A stretch of 64,000 bases of DNA. It comes from Plazaster borealis (lineage: Eukaryota > Echinodermata > Asteroidea > Forcipulatida > Labidiasteridae). Positions within the stretch are counted from its first letter, which is position 1. Every line of letters starts with the position of its first letter. The DNA is taken from the NCBI GenBank assembly GCA_021014325.1, contig CM037462.1:21534135-21598134 (forward strand). Reading direction: 5' to 3'. Made by a program: the position numbers and the translations under genes. The notes under the pieces were generated by a model. The model worked only from the letters and a program-made list of their open reading frames with translations, was not told the DNA's origin and made no database searches. This document shows positions 11,059 to 20,921 of this stretch, in pieces.

Positions 11059-11580
11059 AACATTGATGTGCCACAGCTACCTGCTGCTCCAGGTTATTGG
11101 GATCTATGTTAATGTTGGAAAACTTTGCAATCATAGGCTATAGGTGCCATTCGGAGAAAGCTAACTGACTCTGGATTAGCTGGGTCGCATGCAATGCAGA
11201 CCTTGATAACATCATTGTTCTGAACAAAACGCTGGTGCATTTCTGACACCATCTTCAATGAATTCATACATGAGGGTAGACTGGTGGAGAATTATGTCCA
11301 GCATCAGTTCCTTATGTCACCCCCATAGATTTTGTGACCAAAAAGTATTCCAATCCAGGCGGAGTTTCATCTTACATCTCGACACCAGTACTTCCAGCCA
11401 TGATTTTGGAAATGTTTTGGAAATGTTAATCTCGTCACATCTCATCTTCTCGATGGTTGAAATCGTAGCCTCTATTAATTTGGATGCGTTGGCCATGGTC
11501 AAGGTCCACCGTGAAATATTAAATGGGTCGGAAAACGTTTCATCGAACATGTAGTCTGGGCCAAGACTATAATGTGACAA
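11059..11580 (-). pseudogene. hAT (ZMYM/DUF4371-type) transposase fragment
   Basis: On the minus strand, 11060-11260 encodes QRFVQNNDV, CIACDPANPES and NINIDPNNLEQQVAVAHQ, closely matching the transposase remnant at 27103-27290. A frameshift lies near 11140. The ORF at 11317-11580 (minus) contains MANASKLIEATISTIEKMRC, plausible as an upstream part of the same transposase. The LINE at 9925-11058 was inserted just after the codons for VAHQ; at 27295 the same sequence runs on uninterrupted. No TIRs are visible for this copy. Confidence 0.65.
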
Positions 11581-11842
11581 GACCGTGCAAATCTATTCAT
11601 TTGAATATATATTGAAGATCCCGCGGTAATTTCCAGCACTAATCTTCTTCTTTTTTTTCCTTAAGGCAAACGTAAACTTGGCAGAAGTGCCCCCCTAGAA
11701 ACAAATGGTGCACACCCCCTTGTGCCCCTATACTGTTACCCTAGATATGGCGCTGTATACTGCAGTTAAATGGTGAATGGCTTCTGACTGGCACCCTAAA
11801 CAAAGATATTGAACAATTAGGGAGACCGCCAACATAGGGCTA

Positions 11843-12074
11843 GATAGCTCAGTTTATAGAGCGCCGATGTGGCTGGAGATTGACGAATTGTGTAGAAATT
11901 TCGTCTGACTTTTGCCCAAACTTCCTTTAGCCCATGTTAATTTACCGTAAGGGGGACACACACACACACGGGGGGGGGGGGGGGCAAAATCCCTTATGAC
12001 ACCAGCACGACAATCCGGAGGTCGCAGCTCCAAATCACTGTAGTCATTACGTCTTTGTTCAACCCAAAATTATT
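11843..12074 (+). mobile_element. tRNA-derived SINE (family A) split by an insertion
   Basis: The head GGGCTAGATAGCTCAGTTTA begins at 11840 and continues TAGAGCGCCG. The B-box half (CCGGAGGTCGCAGCTCCAAA) resumes only at about 12014, followed by the family tail TTTGTTCAACCCAAAATTAT. Between them is about 125 bp with a (CA)n run and a 15-16 base G run at 11971-11986. The insert has no recognisable ends. Confidence 0.5.
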
Positions 12075-12436
12075 TAAAGGAACGTTACAGAACTGGTAAT
12101 TAAAATTTTCTTTAACATCACAGATTTACATAAAACTTACACGGTCTAATGATGATGATAGTAGAAAACATCCCTAGAAATATTTCTGTCTGAAATGCCA
12201 TATTTGATGAGAAATAAATAAAACTAATTTCCGATTGGGGTTTATCGCTCATGAGCGTTTTATTCATGCATTGTATAACACATGCAAATGTGTAATTGGT
12301 TTTTCACTATTTTCTCGTGACCCAGATGGCCGATCGATCTCAAACTTCTACAGGTTTGTCAGTTTATGTATATGGTGGATTAAATAGAGTGCTTACACTG
12401 TTTTGTTAGCAAAAACCAATTCTGTAATGTTCCTTT
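12075..12436. mobile_element. 362-bp MITE with 22-bp TIRs
   Basis: AAAGGAACGTTACAGAACTG followed by GT at the left is mirrored by ACCAATTCTGTAATGTTCCT followed by TT at the right, both flanked by TTTAAA. TTAA-type flanks suggest a piggyBac- or hAT-mobilised family, but this is inference. The interior is AT-rich with no ORF. Confidence 0.65.
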
Positions 12437-12606
12437 AAACAGTATATTTGATAAAAGTTAAATTAACTATTCTTTTCATATGTTTTCAAATTGTATGGAG
12501 AACATATAAAATTCACGTGAATTACCGTTCTTGTGGTAGGCCTATTGGTAATGGTTTGGTTTTAGCGTTATTTGTTAATTGTTTTTGCAGGGTTGCATTC
12601 CTTTGT

Positions 12607-12719
12607 CAAAAATAAATCTTATATAAATATATAAATACAAAATTGTAATACATAGTTTCTCCAAAAATAAATCTAGATAAATATATAAATACCAAATTGT
12701 AATACATAGTTTCTCCAAG
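12607..12719. repeat. Two tandem copies of a ~55-bp AT-rich unit
   Basis: The unit AAAAATAAATCT...ATAAATATATAAATAC, then AAATTGTAATACATAGTTTC and TCCAA, occurs twice head to tail with a few differences. Confidence 0.8.
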
Positions 12720-12787
12720 AAAATACTATAGCGATGGCTTCGAACGCTTTACAGTCTGCAGCCGCTATGTACCGCTATATACCGGTA

Positions 12788-12857
12788 ATTTTGATCGCGT
12801 GTCCCGAACGATGCACAAATTATGTACATCATTTGGTGACACGCGATCAAAATCCTC
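12788..12857. repeat. Short inverted repeat just downstream of the candidate first exon
   Basis: ATTTTGATCGCGTGTC pairs with GACACGCGATCAAAAT around about 37 bases. It lies about 75 bp inside the intron that would follow the signal-peptide exon. It could be a MITE relic or an RNA structure near a splice donor. Confidence 0.6.
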
Positions 12858-12930
12858 AAGCAAGAAAACAATATGAATGAGAGAGAAAAAAGACTGGGAA
12901 AAACCTCCATTGTCATAAAAATCGTCTTAC

Positions 12931-13024
12931 CTTGTGAAGTGTGTGGTAGAACCAGAAGGACCAGCAGGCCAAATAAAGCACACCAAGACGCAGACGGCGA
13001 GTCCTTCATCCCGCGTCGATTCAT
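12931..13024 (-). CDS. Candidate signal-peptide first exon of a minus-strand gene
   Basis: From the ATG at 13024 (or the in-frame ATG at 13009) the minus strand encodes MKDSPSASWCALFGLLVLLV followed by LPHTSQG. That is a charged start, a Leu-rich core and a small-residue cleavage region, a textbook secretory signal peptide. It ends in CACAAG followed by a good splice donor GTAAGAC (donor GT at 12930-12929). The upstream frame stays open to 13075. The rest of the gene would lie at lower coordinates, yet I find no second exon of it down to position 1, so it is either far away, outside the window, or the call is wrong. It could serve a secreted or membrane protein. Confidence 0.4.
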
Positions 13025-13714
13025 CGTATTTTGTGATGACACCTTTAATTTATTTGGAGCTAACATTTCTTGCAAAGTGGAAAATGCAATACTCCCTATT
13101 AGCGAAATAAATGAATTGGCGTAAAAACTTCAAAAGCAGACATCCAAAAATTGAATCTTTCTTCACTATATAGGATTATGGGATGAACTATCACACCTAT
13201 CCATAAATGCATTGCAGGTCTAAAGCAACTCTTTATGTATATAACCTTTATATGAGTACATATCACGCAAAGGCAAAACCAATTAATAATATTGTTTGAC
13301 AGGTTTTATCTTTTTCCGATGTTTTTGTTAGGGCGTGCTAAAGGGTTTGGGTGTTTGTTTTCTCCCCCATATAGATATCTTCCTTTAGTAATGATATACC
13401 ATAAGATCAGTGGGATCTATTATTCAACCTGAACGCAAAATAAATTTACAAGTCACGATGAATGACAGAATGATTTACGCCTATCACCAAAAGGTAGAAG
13501 TGAGCCAAGTGACTTGCGATGCCCTTCATTGACCATGAAAATAATGTTAGTAATTGTGTGGAATTTGTTCTAGTCCATGTCCAATCATAATCTTCACTTT
13601 TGAAAAAGGATAATCCTAAAAATAAAAGATTGATTTGACTAACCTGCCCACACAAAGCGTCCAATACAATAAACACAATATGTTCTTATGTTGAAGTTCA
13701 GGTCTACACAATCA
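13025..13714. other. Non-coding stretch upstream of the candidate exon
   Basis: AT-rich, with no recognised gene or repeat. It would include the promoter of the signal-peptide exon if that exon is real; no clear TATA box is seen. Confidence 0.25.
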
Positions 13715-13830
13715 CTTCCTTGTCAGGTATACACCAATCCTTCACCGATCTTGAACTCTTGGTGGCAGCAGACACGCCTCAATTACTGCGGTGGTACCTG
13801 GGTGGTACTGCGCTGCCTATCGATTATGGC
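13715..13830. repeat. Repeat shared in inverted orientation with 24660-24760
   Basis: TACACCAATCCTTCACCGAT, CTTGAACT and the GGTGGCAGCA...GCGGTGGTAC segments recur inverted at 24660-24760 (GTACCACCGC...TGCTGCCACC...ATCGGTGAAGGATTGGTGTA). These are two copies of an unnamed interspersed repeat, one left of the TIR element and one about 2 kb to its right. Confidence 0.6.
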
Positions 13831-13849
13831 TATGGCGTGTCAAACGTTG

Positions 13850-14783
13850 GTGTGTAAAGGGAAAAGTGAAATCATACATGTAGCCCTGTGTAAACAGACC
13901 CGGAGATGAGAACATTATGACCACACAAAAAACCCGTTTTGATGGAAGAAAACATGTGTGCATCATATGAATGTTTTTTTTTTAAGGGGACAAGCACAGT
14001 AAATAGTGAAACCGGAACGCACTCAAAATGTTCAAAAGACTTAAGTTATAGTATTTATAAAATTCTTTCCTTGTTAATGGAGAACCATGTAGGGAATTTA
14101 AAGCTTTAAAAAACATATGAGGCGATATGTGGATAGTTCTTAATAGGAATGGGTTTTTTTTGGGTTGAGTGAAAATGTAAAGCTGGAAGGGGAACAGGTG
14201 TTGGTGGGGGTGGGGTTTGGATATGATGGATGGTGTGAATAGGAGACTGCCAAAGAACACTTAAATAAAGAACACTTAAATAAGTGGGATGCACCAAGGA
14301 GCAAAATTCGAAACTGAATCCGGTGCTATTAAAGGTAAATTGGCAGCGAGAGGGAGTGAAGGGAAAACCATGTTATCGGTGTGGTCTCTGGTAGTAAAAC
14401 AAACCTGACTGTCTAAATGTTGTCTTTGGGTGGGAGACAAGTGTCTCTGTATTCAAAACCTCAGGCAATGGTTACAGCAGAGCTAATTTTTGATGTTTTT
14501 ATAAAACTCTGTGAAGGAAAGAGAGGGGGGTTTAAAAAAGGGGGGGTGGTTTTGGGGAAGGGGTTGTTGGAACTAGCTAAAAAGAACTTTTATCCGGTGA
14601 TAATATGTCGAGCCATTTTATGTATACCTTTAATGGATGGCTCAAAAACATATTTTCAGTGCTTTATATAAGCTGCACTTCATCAGTCACCATTTTTTTG
14701 CTTTTATCCTTTTTTATGAAAGTTTTGCAGCAAGGAGTGATCAGATATGGTTTATTTCGACAAGAGGATCAAGCAAGACATGT
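13850..14783 (-). repeat. Left Penelope terminal repeat (pLTR), inverted copy
   Basis: Inverted match to 19772-20678. It contains, on the minus strand, a complete hammerhead ribozyme (14596-14691). Small ORFs within it are unlikely to be coding. It differs from the right copy by a number of point changes and poly-A length differences. Confidence 0.8.
14596..14691 (-). ncRNA. Type I hammerhead ribozyme, pLTR copy 1
   Basis: Minus strand order: GGTGA (stem I 3' strand), CTGATGA (invariant core), AGTGC...GCACT (stem II), GAAA (core), ATATGT with GAGCCAT pairing to ATGGCTC with ACATAT (stem III), then T-A and TCACC (stem I 5' strand, pairing with GGTGA). Cleavage would follow the A of TTA, between 14601 and 14600. 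Every conserved core residue of the hammerhead fold is present. Penelope-like elements are known to carry type I hammerheads in their terminal repeats. It lies in the same orientation as the reverse transcriptase ORF. Confidence 0.85.
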
Positions 14784-14839
14784 ATTCTTCGTTTGTTATT
14801 GGTATACGTAGTCTCGTCTATATCCAAGCCTGATTTATT

Positions 14840-14992
14840 TTTAGTTTTGTGTACCCAACTCTTGTTCCTGTAGTAGGTCAAGCAGGTTTTGCAAGTTCTG
14901 TTCGTCCATTTTTTTTATTGTGTTTTCTTCGGTTGAAGCTTGCAATCTAGCTCGAATTAGTTGGTCTTTTATGTTCTTTTGTCTTTTGTAGG
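14840..14992 (-). pseudogene. C-terminal end of the Penelope ORF, cut off by the Gypsy insertion
   Basis: The minus strand from 14992 reads in one frame YKRQKNIKDQLIRARLQAST and on to a stop about 48 codons later (ending QELGTQN). This matches the expected continuation of the Penelope reverse transcriptase after PPLLA, where the main ORF (17698-19577) runs into the LTR. No GIY-YIG endonuclease motif follows before the stop, so this copy is either endonuclease-deficient or truncated. Confidence 0.75.
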
Positions 14993-15823
14993 TGTAACCC
15001 GGAAAAATGGCACACTTGAATAAATTAATAAAAAAATAAGATAACTGCTAAATGTTGGGGAACTCGCTTGCTAAAAATAAGAACAACCAGTATCGGATAG
15101 GGTAAAGACGCGAGGAAATGCAAAAAAGTGGGACAGTGACTCAATTTGTAAGGTTTCCTCAATAAAAAAATAATAAAAACACCTTTATTGAATACAAAGC
15201 GATGACCAGAAGCAAGACCAGTGATTCAATGTACAACAATAAATCGAGTGAAATCTAAACCAAGACCAACGTAACACTACTGAACTAACAGAATTTAAAC
15301 CACTAAAAACAACAAAACAAAACACAGTGCCAAAGAAGGTTACAAATTAAAATCAAAATGGCTTTAAAACCGAGTCCATAGCAGTATTGACTTGAAACAG
15401 GCACATGAATTATATAAAATCGAAGAAATAGGTGATGGGGTGGGAGAACACATAAATGTGGAGTGTTCCCCTTGCGCTGCCAGGCTGCTATCTGAAGTAA
15501 ATTACAGGGTGACTAACCACTACAAGGATTAAGGATTAAGCAAGAGGGTTGTTTATAACAGAACATTCCTAGAAATTAACTTGTACAGGGTGCTAGAAGA
15601 GATTAAATTGGAAACATAAACAGTGGAAGGGTAACTGGTCTCCTACTGAACAAAGGTTTTCCTACACCTGTCACACTCGCCACTACTTAAACCCATTGTT
15701 GTCCTCAACAATGTTTAAAATACAAAAATGAAAACTACAATGAATTTACAGCAAAAACTTAACAAGAAATCAGGAGAAAGTAAACAAGTACAAAAATCAT
15801 AAGGATTATCCAGCCATGTCACA
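14993..15823 (-). repeat. 3' LTR of the Gypsy-type element
   Basis: 831 bp. In plus orientation it begins TGTAACCCGGAAAAATGGCA and ends CCAGCCATGTCACA; on the element's own strand it is TGTGACATGG...GGGTTACA. Near-identity with the other LTR indicates recent insertion. A related solo LTR lies at 25288-26228. Confidence 0.85.
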
Positions 15824-15929
15824 CTCACCAGCTAAAATCATTGTTGTCCTCAACAATGTTTAAAATACAAAAATGAAAACTACAATGAATTTACAGCAAA
15901 AAATTAACAAGAAATCAACTATACAAAAA

Positions 15930-16751
15930 TCAAGGCCAAAAATAAATTTGTCGGGCAATACGCATAATCTCCCGAAACCCCATAACATTATGTGAAATTT
16001 GCAGGTTGTGCAAAGTTTGCCACCTCAAAGACTTTGGCAAGACTTCCAGGTAATGAGTGTTATCTCCACTGTCGGGTTGCTTATAGCAAAGCACTCCATT
16101 CTTCACCATCAGGCTGTCCCATACATGCACCAGCCTCTTAATTGCACCTGGCTCCCTTTTCAGCTGATGAGGGCTTGGCTTCCTTCCACGAGAAGATTTC
16201 CATTCCACGACTCTGGAGATAACCGTATCTTTAAGTTGGGCTGATTTCACATCAGGGGAAGGAGTTGGCAGGATTGCGTCCTCCGCTGCTGGGGTTGAAT
16301 CTACCTGCTGAAACGACGACGGACTATAATAAACTGTTGTTGGTGTGGACTTGCCATCAAACATTCGCCATTGCCTCTGGCAACTTCGGGATACTTTACT
16401 GCACCAAGCAGAACTACTCCTCTGGCGCTGATGGCCGTCCATCTGCATCTGCAGTCTCTGCAACAGTTCTCCTTGTCGTTGCTGCTGAGCAACGATCTCT
16501 CCAAGAAGATCCTTTACCGTCTCGAGCAGGTTCTTTTCCTGAGCAGGCTCCTCCATCAACGGAACTGAGGGCCTTTCTGCTGGTTGTGGGTCAAAACCAC
16601 ACATCTGAAGGGTGGTCAATAATGGCTTAACCACTGGTTGAAGAATTTCATCGAAACAACCAAATCCAGGGGGAGGAGAGATGAATGGTGTCCCGTCGGG
16701 CAAAATTGTGGAACTCGGCCCCACAACCATAATGAAATAAAATGCTTCCAA
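15930..16751 (-). CDS. Gag-like/integrase-fragment ORF of the deleted Gypsy element
   Basis: 273 codons. The N-terminal two thirds is Pro/Gln/Ser-rich with a likely short coiled coil (LLETVKDLLGEIVAQQQRQG), as in gag regions. The C-terminal 65 residues resemble the region before and inside the H2C2 zinc-binding domain of Gypsy integrases: WDSLMVKNGVLCYKQ, then VLPKSLRWQTLHNLQISHNV and ARQIYFWP, ending at a stop where the integrase would go on. The join is best explained by a large internal deletion that kept the frame. Between the stop and the 3' LTR (15824-15929) a piece of LTR sequence is duplicated. Unlikely to have its own function. Confidence 0.6.
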   Translation of the reverse strand: MEAFYFIMVVGPSSTILPDGTPFISPPPGFGCFDEILQPVVKPLLTTLQMCGFDPQPAERPSVPLMEEPAQEKNLLETVKDLLGEIVAQQQRQGELLQRLQMQMDGHQRQRSSSAWCSKVSRSCQRQWRMFDGKSTPTTVYYSPSSFQQVDSTPAAEDAILPTPSPDVKSAQLKDTVISRVVEWKSSRGRKPSPHQLKREPGAIKRLVHVWDSLMVKNGVLCYKQPDSGDNTHYLEVLPKSLRWQTLHNLQISHNVMGFREIMRIARQIYFWP

Positions 16752-16864
16752 AACTCTGGCACTGTGTTCGTAACCCTAAAACTAATGACCGTCCCTACTT
16801 TTCACAAAACCTGGCTAAGTTCTAAAGGAACATAAACCCTACCCGGATCTTCCACCCAAAAAAA

Positions 16865-17697
16865 TGTAACCCGGAAAAATGGCACACTTGAATAAATTAA
16901 TAAAAAAATAAGATAACTGCTAAATGTTGGGGAACTCGCTTGCTAAAAATAAGAACAACCAGTATCGGATAGGGTAAAGACGCGAGGAAATGCAAAAAAG
17001 TGGGACAGTGACTCAATTTGTAAGGTTTCCTCAATAAAAAAATAATAAAAACACCTTTATTGAATACAAAGCGATGACCAGAAGCAAGACCAGTGATTCA
17101 ATGTACAACAATAAATCGAGTGAAATCTAAACCAAGACCAACGTAACACTACTGAACTAACAGAATTTAAACCACTAAAAACAACAAAACAAAACACAGT
17201 GCCAAAGAAGGTTACAAATTAAAATCAAAATGGCTTTAAAACCGAGTCCATAGCAGTATTGACTTGAAACAGGCACATGAATTATATAAAATCGAAGAAA
17301 TAGGTGATGGGGTGGGAGAACACATAAATGTGGAGTGTTCCCCTTGCGCTGCCAGGCTGCTATCTGAAGTAAATTACAGGGGTGACTAACCACTACAAGG
17401 ATTAAGGATTAAGCAAGAGGGTTGTTTATAACAGAACATTCCTAGAAATTAACTTGTACAGGGTGCTAGAAGAGATTAAATTGGAAACATAAACAGTGGA
17501 AGGGTAACTGGTCTCCTACTGAACAAAGGTTTTCCTACACCTGTCACACTCGCCACTACTTAAACCCATTGTTGTCCTCAACAATGTTTAAAATACAAAA
17601 ATGAAAACTACAATGAATTTACAGCAAAAAACTTAACAAGAAATCAGGAGAAAGTAAACAAGTACAAAAATCATAAGGATTATCCAGCCATGTCACA
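16865..17697 (-). repeat. 5' LTR of the Gypsy-type element
   Basis: 833 bp, nearly identical to 14993-15823 (a one-base insertion near 17380 is visible). On the element's strand the sequence following the LTR is TTTTTTTGGGTGGAAGATCC; the TGG could begin a primer-binding site, but I cannot assign a tRNA. Confidence 0.85.
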
Positions 17698-19577
17698 CAG
17701 GCTAACAGAGGAGGTGCAGGAAAAAGGTTGTGAAGGAAATCACTGTCATTAATAAGATGCCAATGTTTGAACAGTGCACGTTTGAGATTTGAGTGTTTGA
17801 TCTGTGGGAAAAATGGCAAAGTAAAAACCAGCGGTGGAATTGTTTCTTTCTTGATGTTAGGTGGTGCACTCAACATTGAATTTCTGTGGTCATCATTCGA
17901 TTCCGTGAAACGGGTCAATTCTGCTGTGTTGTAACCACGTTCTAACAGTTTTTCTTTAAAGAAATTGACCTTGCTCTCGAAATCTTCTCTGTGTGTGCAT
18001 ATGCGTTTGTATCTCGTAACTTCACCTTTAACGACCCCACCAAACACAGACTCCGGGTGTGCCGAATCTCGAGCAAGATATTGGAATGTGTCCGTTTTTT
18101 TCGTTGCTACTCGAGTATCATCAAGCTTCCCCTCTTTACGAAAACGTTCGCCTTTGTAGATTTTGAGATCGAGAAAGGTGATTTGGTAGTCAGAGATCTC
18201 TGAAGTGAATTTCAATGTCGGGTGCAGGTTGTTTAACATCTTAATGAAGTTCAACGCTTGATTTCTATTGCCATTGTAGATTATTAGTACATCGTCTCTG
18301 TATCTCATGTAAGCCACTAACTCAGGGTTGTTGGGGAGTATAATCTCTTTTTCGTATTTAAACAGAGTGATATCACATATTTCAGGACTGCATACACTGC
18401 CCATTGCCACGCCAATTTTTTGTCTGTAGAACTTATTATTGAATTCGAAGACGTTTGCGCCCAAAATCAGTTCTAAAAGACATTGCGTGTGTTTTTTTGT
18501 AGGTTTTGGTATGGTGTATAGGCCTGGTTTTGCTTGTTCCAAAGCATCACAAACTGAGTCTATTGCCTCTTGCTGTGGGCAGTTTGTGTACATTGAAACA
18601 ATGTCCAGTGCGATAAGGAGATTATCCTGTCCCATCGTCAAATTATTAAGTCTTTTGAGAACCTGTGAGGAGTCTCTTGTATATGTGCTTTGTTGCTTGA
18701 CGATAGGGAGCAGGAGGTCCATATATTTTGAGATTTGTTGAGTTGGAGCCCCACAACCACTGATAATCGGCCTTCCCACAAACCGAGTTCCATTTGGTGG
18801 ATTTTTGTGGATCTTTGGTAAGAGGTACAGGCTAGGAGTTTTGATCTTGTGATTGTGAGGATTGAGAAACTCAAACATATCTTTGTTTATAACGTTGTCC
18901 ACGTATAGATTGCGTACGGCCCGGTAGACCATAGCAGTGATATCACCCGTTAAATCCCTGTCAACAACCTCATAGTGTGGCCCGGATAATTGCCTCAATC
19001 CTTCCTGTAGGTAGTCTGATCTGTTCATAACACATACACCACGGCCTTTGTCAAATTGTTTTATGACAATGTTTGGATTTTTCTTGAGGCCTGTGAGAGC
19101 GATGCGTTCTGCTTTGGTAATGTTGGATGCCACATTTTTAATTTTTATTTTGGACAGTTCCTCCAGTGTACCTTCAATGTAAGTTTCTAAGTTTGTATTG
19201 AAGGTAGCAAGGGGTGTCCATTTTGATGGCATCCGAAAGGGATGAAGGTGACCCAATTTCGTTTTCCCTGCCATTAAAACGCAAAGTCTCATTTTTCTGA
19301 AGAGCAGTTTTGAATGGCGTAGGATAGCTGTCTTTTTCGGTTTTTGGGGTGTAGGAATGAAGTTCAAACCTCTACCTAGTGCAATCGTTTCCATCAAGGA
19401 CAACTTATAGTCAGACAGATTTTTTACAAACTGTTGACTTTTGTTGGCTTTTTGTTTAAGAAAGACCAAACTCTCGTTTTTCGTTTTTTGTTTGGTTATT
19501 TTACGAGAGAGAGAGGATTTCTCTTTTGCCATTTTACATTTCGAATTCTTTTTGCCTTTGTTAAGTCTTCTTGACAT
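17698..19577 (-). CDS. Penelope-like reverse transcriptase (interrupted at its 3' end)
   Basis: Reverse transcriptase of a Penelope-like retroelement. The ORF from the ATG at 19577 has 652 codons, but only about the first 626 belong to it; the rest reads into the inserted LTR (17619-17697). It has a basic N-terminus (residues 1-50), then IVIKQFDKGRGVCVM (about 170-184), YLLPKIHKNP and GRPIISG (251-274), LIALDIVSMYTNC with the first catalytic Asp at 325, GVAMGSVCSPEI (389-400), and the YRDD box (426-429) with two Asp. The DKG and SMYTN motifs are Penelope hallmarks, as opposed to LINE enzymes. The last 48 codons lie beyond the Gypsy insertion at 14840-14992. No GIY-YIG endonuclease is seen. 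No stop or frameshift occurs before the insertion, so the copy was intact until interrupted. Confidence 0.9.
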
Positions 19578-19771
19578 CGTTGCAACAGTAGGGTCCTTGG
19601 ATGTTTAAATGTGTTGTCTTTGCAACAAGGACGATAAAGTTACAGCGATCATATTAAGGTTGCATGTGTTTAAATACCATGCCTCTGTCGAATCGTCCAC
19701 TAACATTGTGTCATGCGCAGTGCATGTTTAGATGACATAACCGGGGTTGATGTCTAAGGACTACTGGGAAT

Positions 19772-20678
19772 ACATGTCTTGCTTGATCCTCTTGTCGAAA
19801 TAAACCATATCTGATCACTCCTTGCTGCAAAACTTTCATAAACAAGGATAAAAGCAAAAAAATGGTGACTGATGAAGTGCAGCTTATATGAAGCACTGAA
19901 AATATGTTTTTGAGCCATCCATTAAAGGTATACATAAAATGGCTCGACATATTATCACCGGATAAAAGTTCTTTTTAGCTAGTTCCAACAACCCCTTCCC
20001 CAAAACCACCCCCTTTTAACCCCCCCTCTCTTTCATAAAAACATCAAAAATTAGCTCTGCTGTAACCATTGTTTGAGGTTTTGAATACAGAGACACTTGT
20101 CTCCCACCCAAAGACAACATTTAGACAATCAGGTTTGTTTTACTACCAGAGACCACACCGATAACATGTGTTTTCCCTTCACTCCCTCTCGCTGCCAATC
20201 TACTTTTAGTAGCACCGGATTCAGTTTCGAATTTCCCGCTCCTTGGTGCATCCCACTAATTTAAGTGTTCTTTGGCAGTCTCCTATTCACACCATCCATC
20301 CTATCCAAACCCCACCCCCCACCAACACCTGTTCCCCTTCCAGCTTTACCTTTTCACTCAACCAAAAAAAAAAAAAAAAACCTTCCCTATTAAGAACTAT
20401 CCACATATCGCCTCATATGTTTTTTAAAGCTTTAAATTCCCTGCATGGTTCTCCATTAACAAGGAAAGAACTTTATAAATACTATAACTTAAGCCTTTTG
20501 AACATTTTGAGTGAGTTCCGGTTTCACTATTTACTGTGCTTGTCCCCTCAAAAAAAAACATTCATATGATGCACACATGTTTTCTTCCATCAAAACGGGT
20601 TTTTTGTGTGGTCATAATGTTCTCATCTCCGGGTCTGTTTACACAGGGCTACATGTATGATTTCACTTTTCCCTTTAC
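19772..20678 (+). repeat. Penelope terminal repeat (pLTR), full copy right of the ORF
   Basis: Begins ACATGTCTTGCTTGATCCTC and runs 907 bp to the next copy of the same start at 20679. Inverted relative to the left pLTR. It contains the hammerhead at 19864-19959 and an A-rich run of 18 A near 20364-20381. Confidence 0.8.
19864..19959 (+). ncRNA. Type I hammerhead ribozyme, pLTR copy 2
   Basis: Same layout as the copy at 14596-14691: GGTGA, CTGATGA, AGTGC...GCACT, GAAA, a long stem III (ATATGT/ACATAT and GAGCCAT/ATGGCTC), TTA and TCACC. Predicted cleavage is after A19954. The loop of stem II differs by one base from the other copies (TATATGAA against TATATAAA). Confidence 0.85.
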
Positions 20679-20921
20679 ACATGTCTTGCTTGATCCTCTT
20701 GTCGAAATAAACCATATCTGATCACTCCTTGCTGCAAAACTTTCATAAAAAAGGATAAAAGCAAAAAAATGGTGACTGATGAAGTGCAGCTTATATAAAG
20801 CACTGAAAATATGTTTTTGAGCCATCCATTAAAGGTATACATAAAATGGCTCGACATATTATCACCGGATAAAAGTTCTTTTTAGCTAGTTCCAACAACC
20901 CCTTCCCCAAAACCATCAAAC
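20679..20921 (+). repeat. Partial second pLTR copy in tandem
   Basis: The first 243 bp of the terminal repeat occur again directly after the full copy, up to the target duplication at 20922. The tandem order places two hammerheads 907 bp apart. Confidence 0.85.
20771..20866 (+). ncRNA. Type I hammerhead ribozyme, pLTR copy 3
   Basis: Complete hammerhead core as in the other two copies, with cleavage predicted after A20861. Together with the copy at 19864-19959 it could release an RNA of exactly one 907-nt repeat unit from a plus-strand transcript. Confidence 0.85.

Larger units (their letters stand above)
14993..17697 (-). mobile_element. Internally deleted Ty3/Gypsy-type LTR retrotransposon inside the Penelope ORF
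   Basis: Two nearly identical direct LTRs (14993-15823 and 16865-17697, TG...CA ends) flank only about 1.04 kb. On the minus strand the internal part encodes a gag-like start joined to an integrase zinc-binding-like end. Protease, reverse transcriptase and RNase H are missing, so it could move only with help in trans. Target duplication is probably CCTA/CCTG (minus strand), 4 bp with one mismatch, in the Penelope reading frame. Confidence 0.8.
13850..20921 (-). mobile_element. Penelope-like retroelement with terminal repeats in inverted orientation, interrupted by a Gypsy element
   Basis: It comprises a left terminal repeat (13850-14783, inverted), a reverse transcriptase ORF on the minus strand split by an LTR element, and on the right one full (19772-20678) and one partial (20679-20921) terminal repeat in plus orientation. 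The flanking 16-mer GGCGTGTCAAACGTTG at 13834-13849 and 20922-20937 is a perfect target duplication. Terminal repeats in direct, inverted or partly tandem order are a known trait of Penelope-like elements. The element landed in the left TIR of an older DNA element. Confidence 0.85.
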
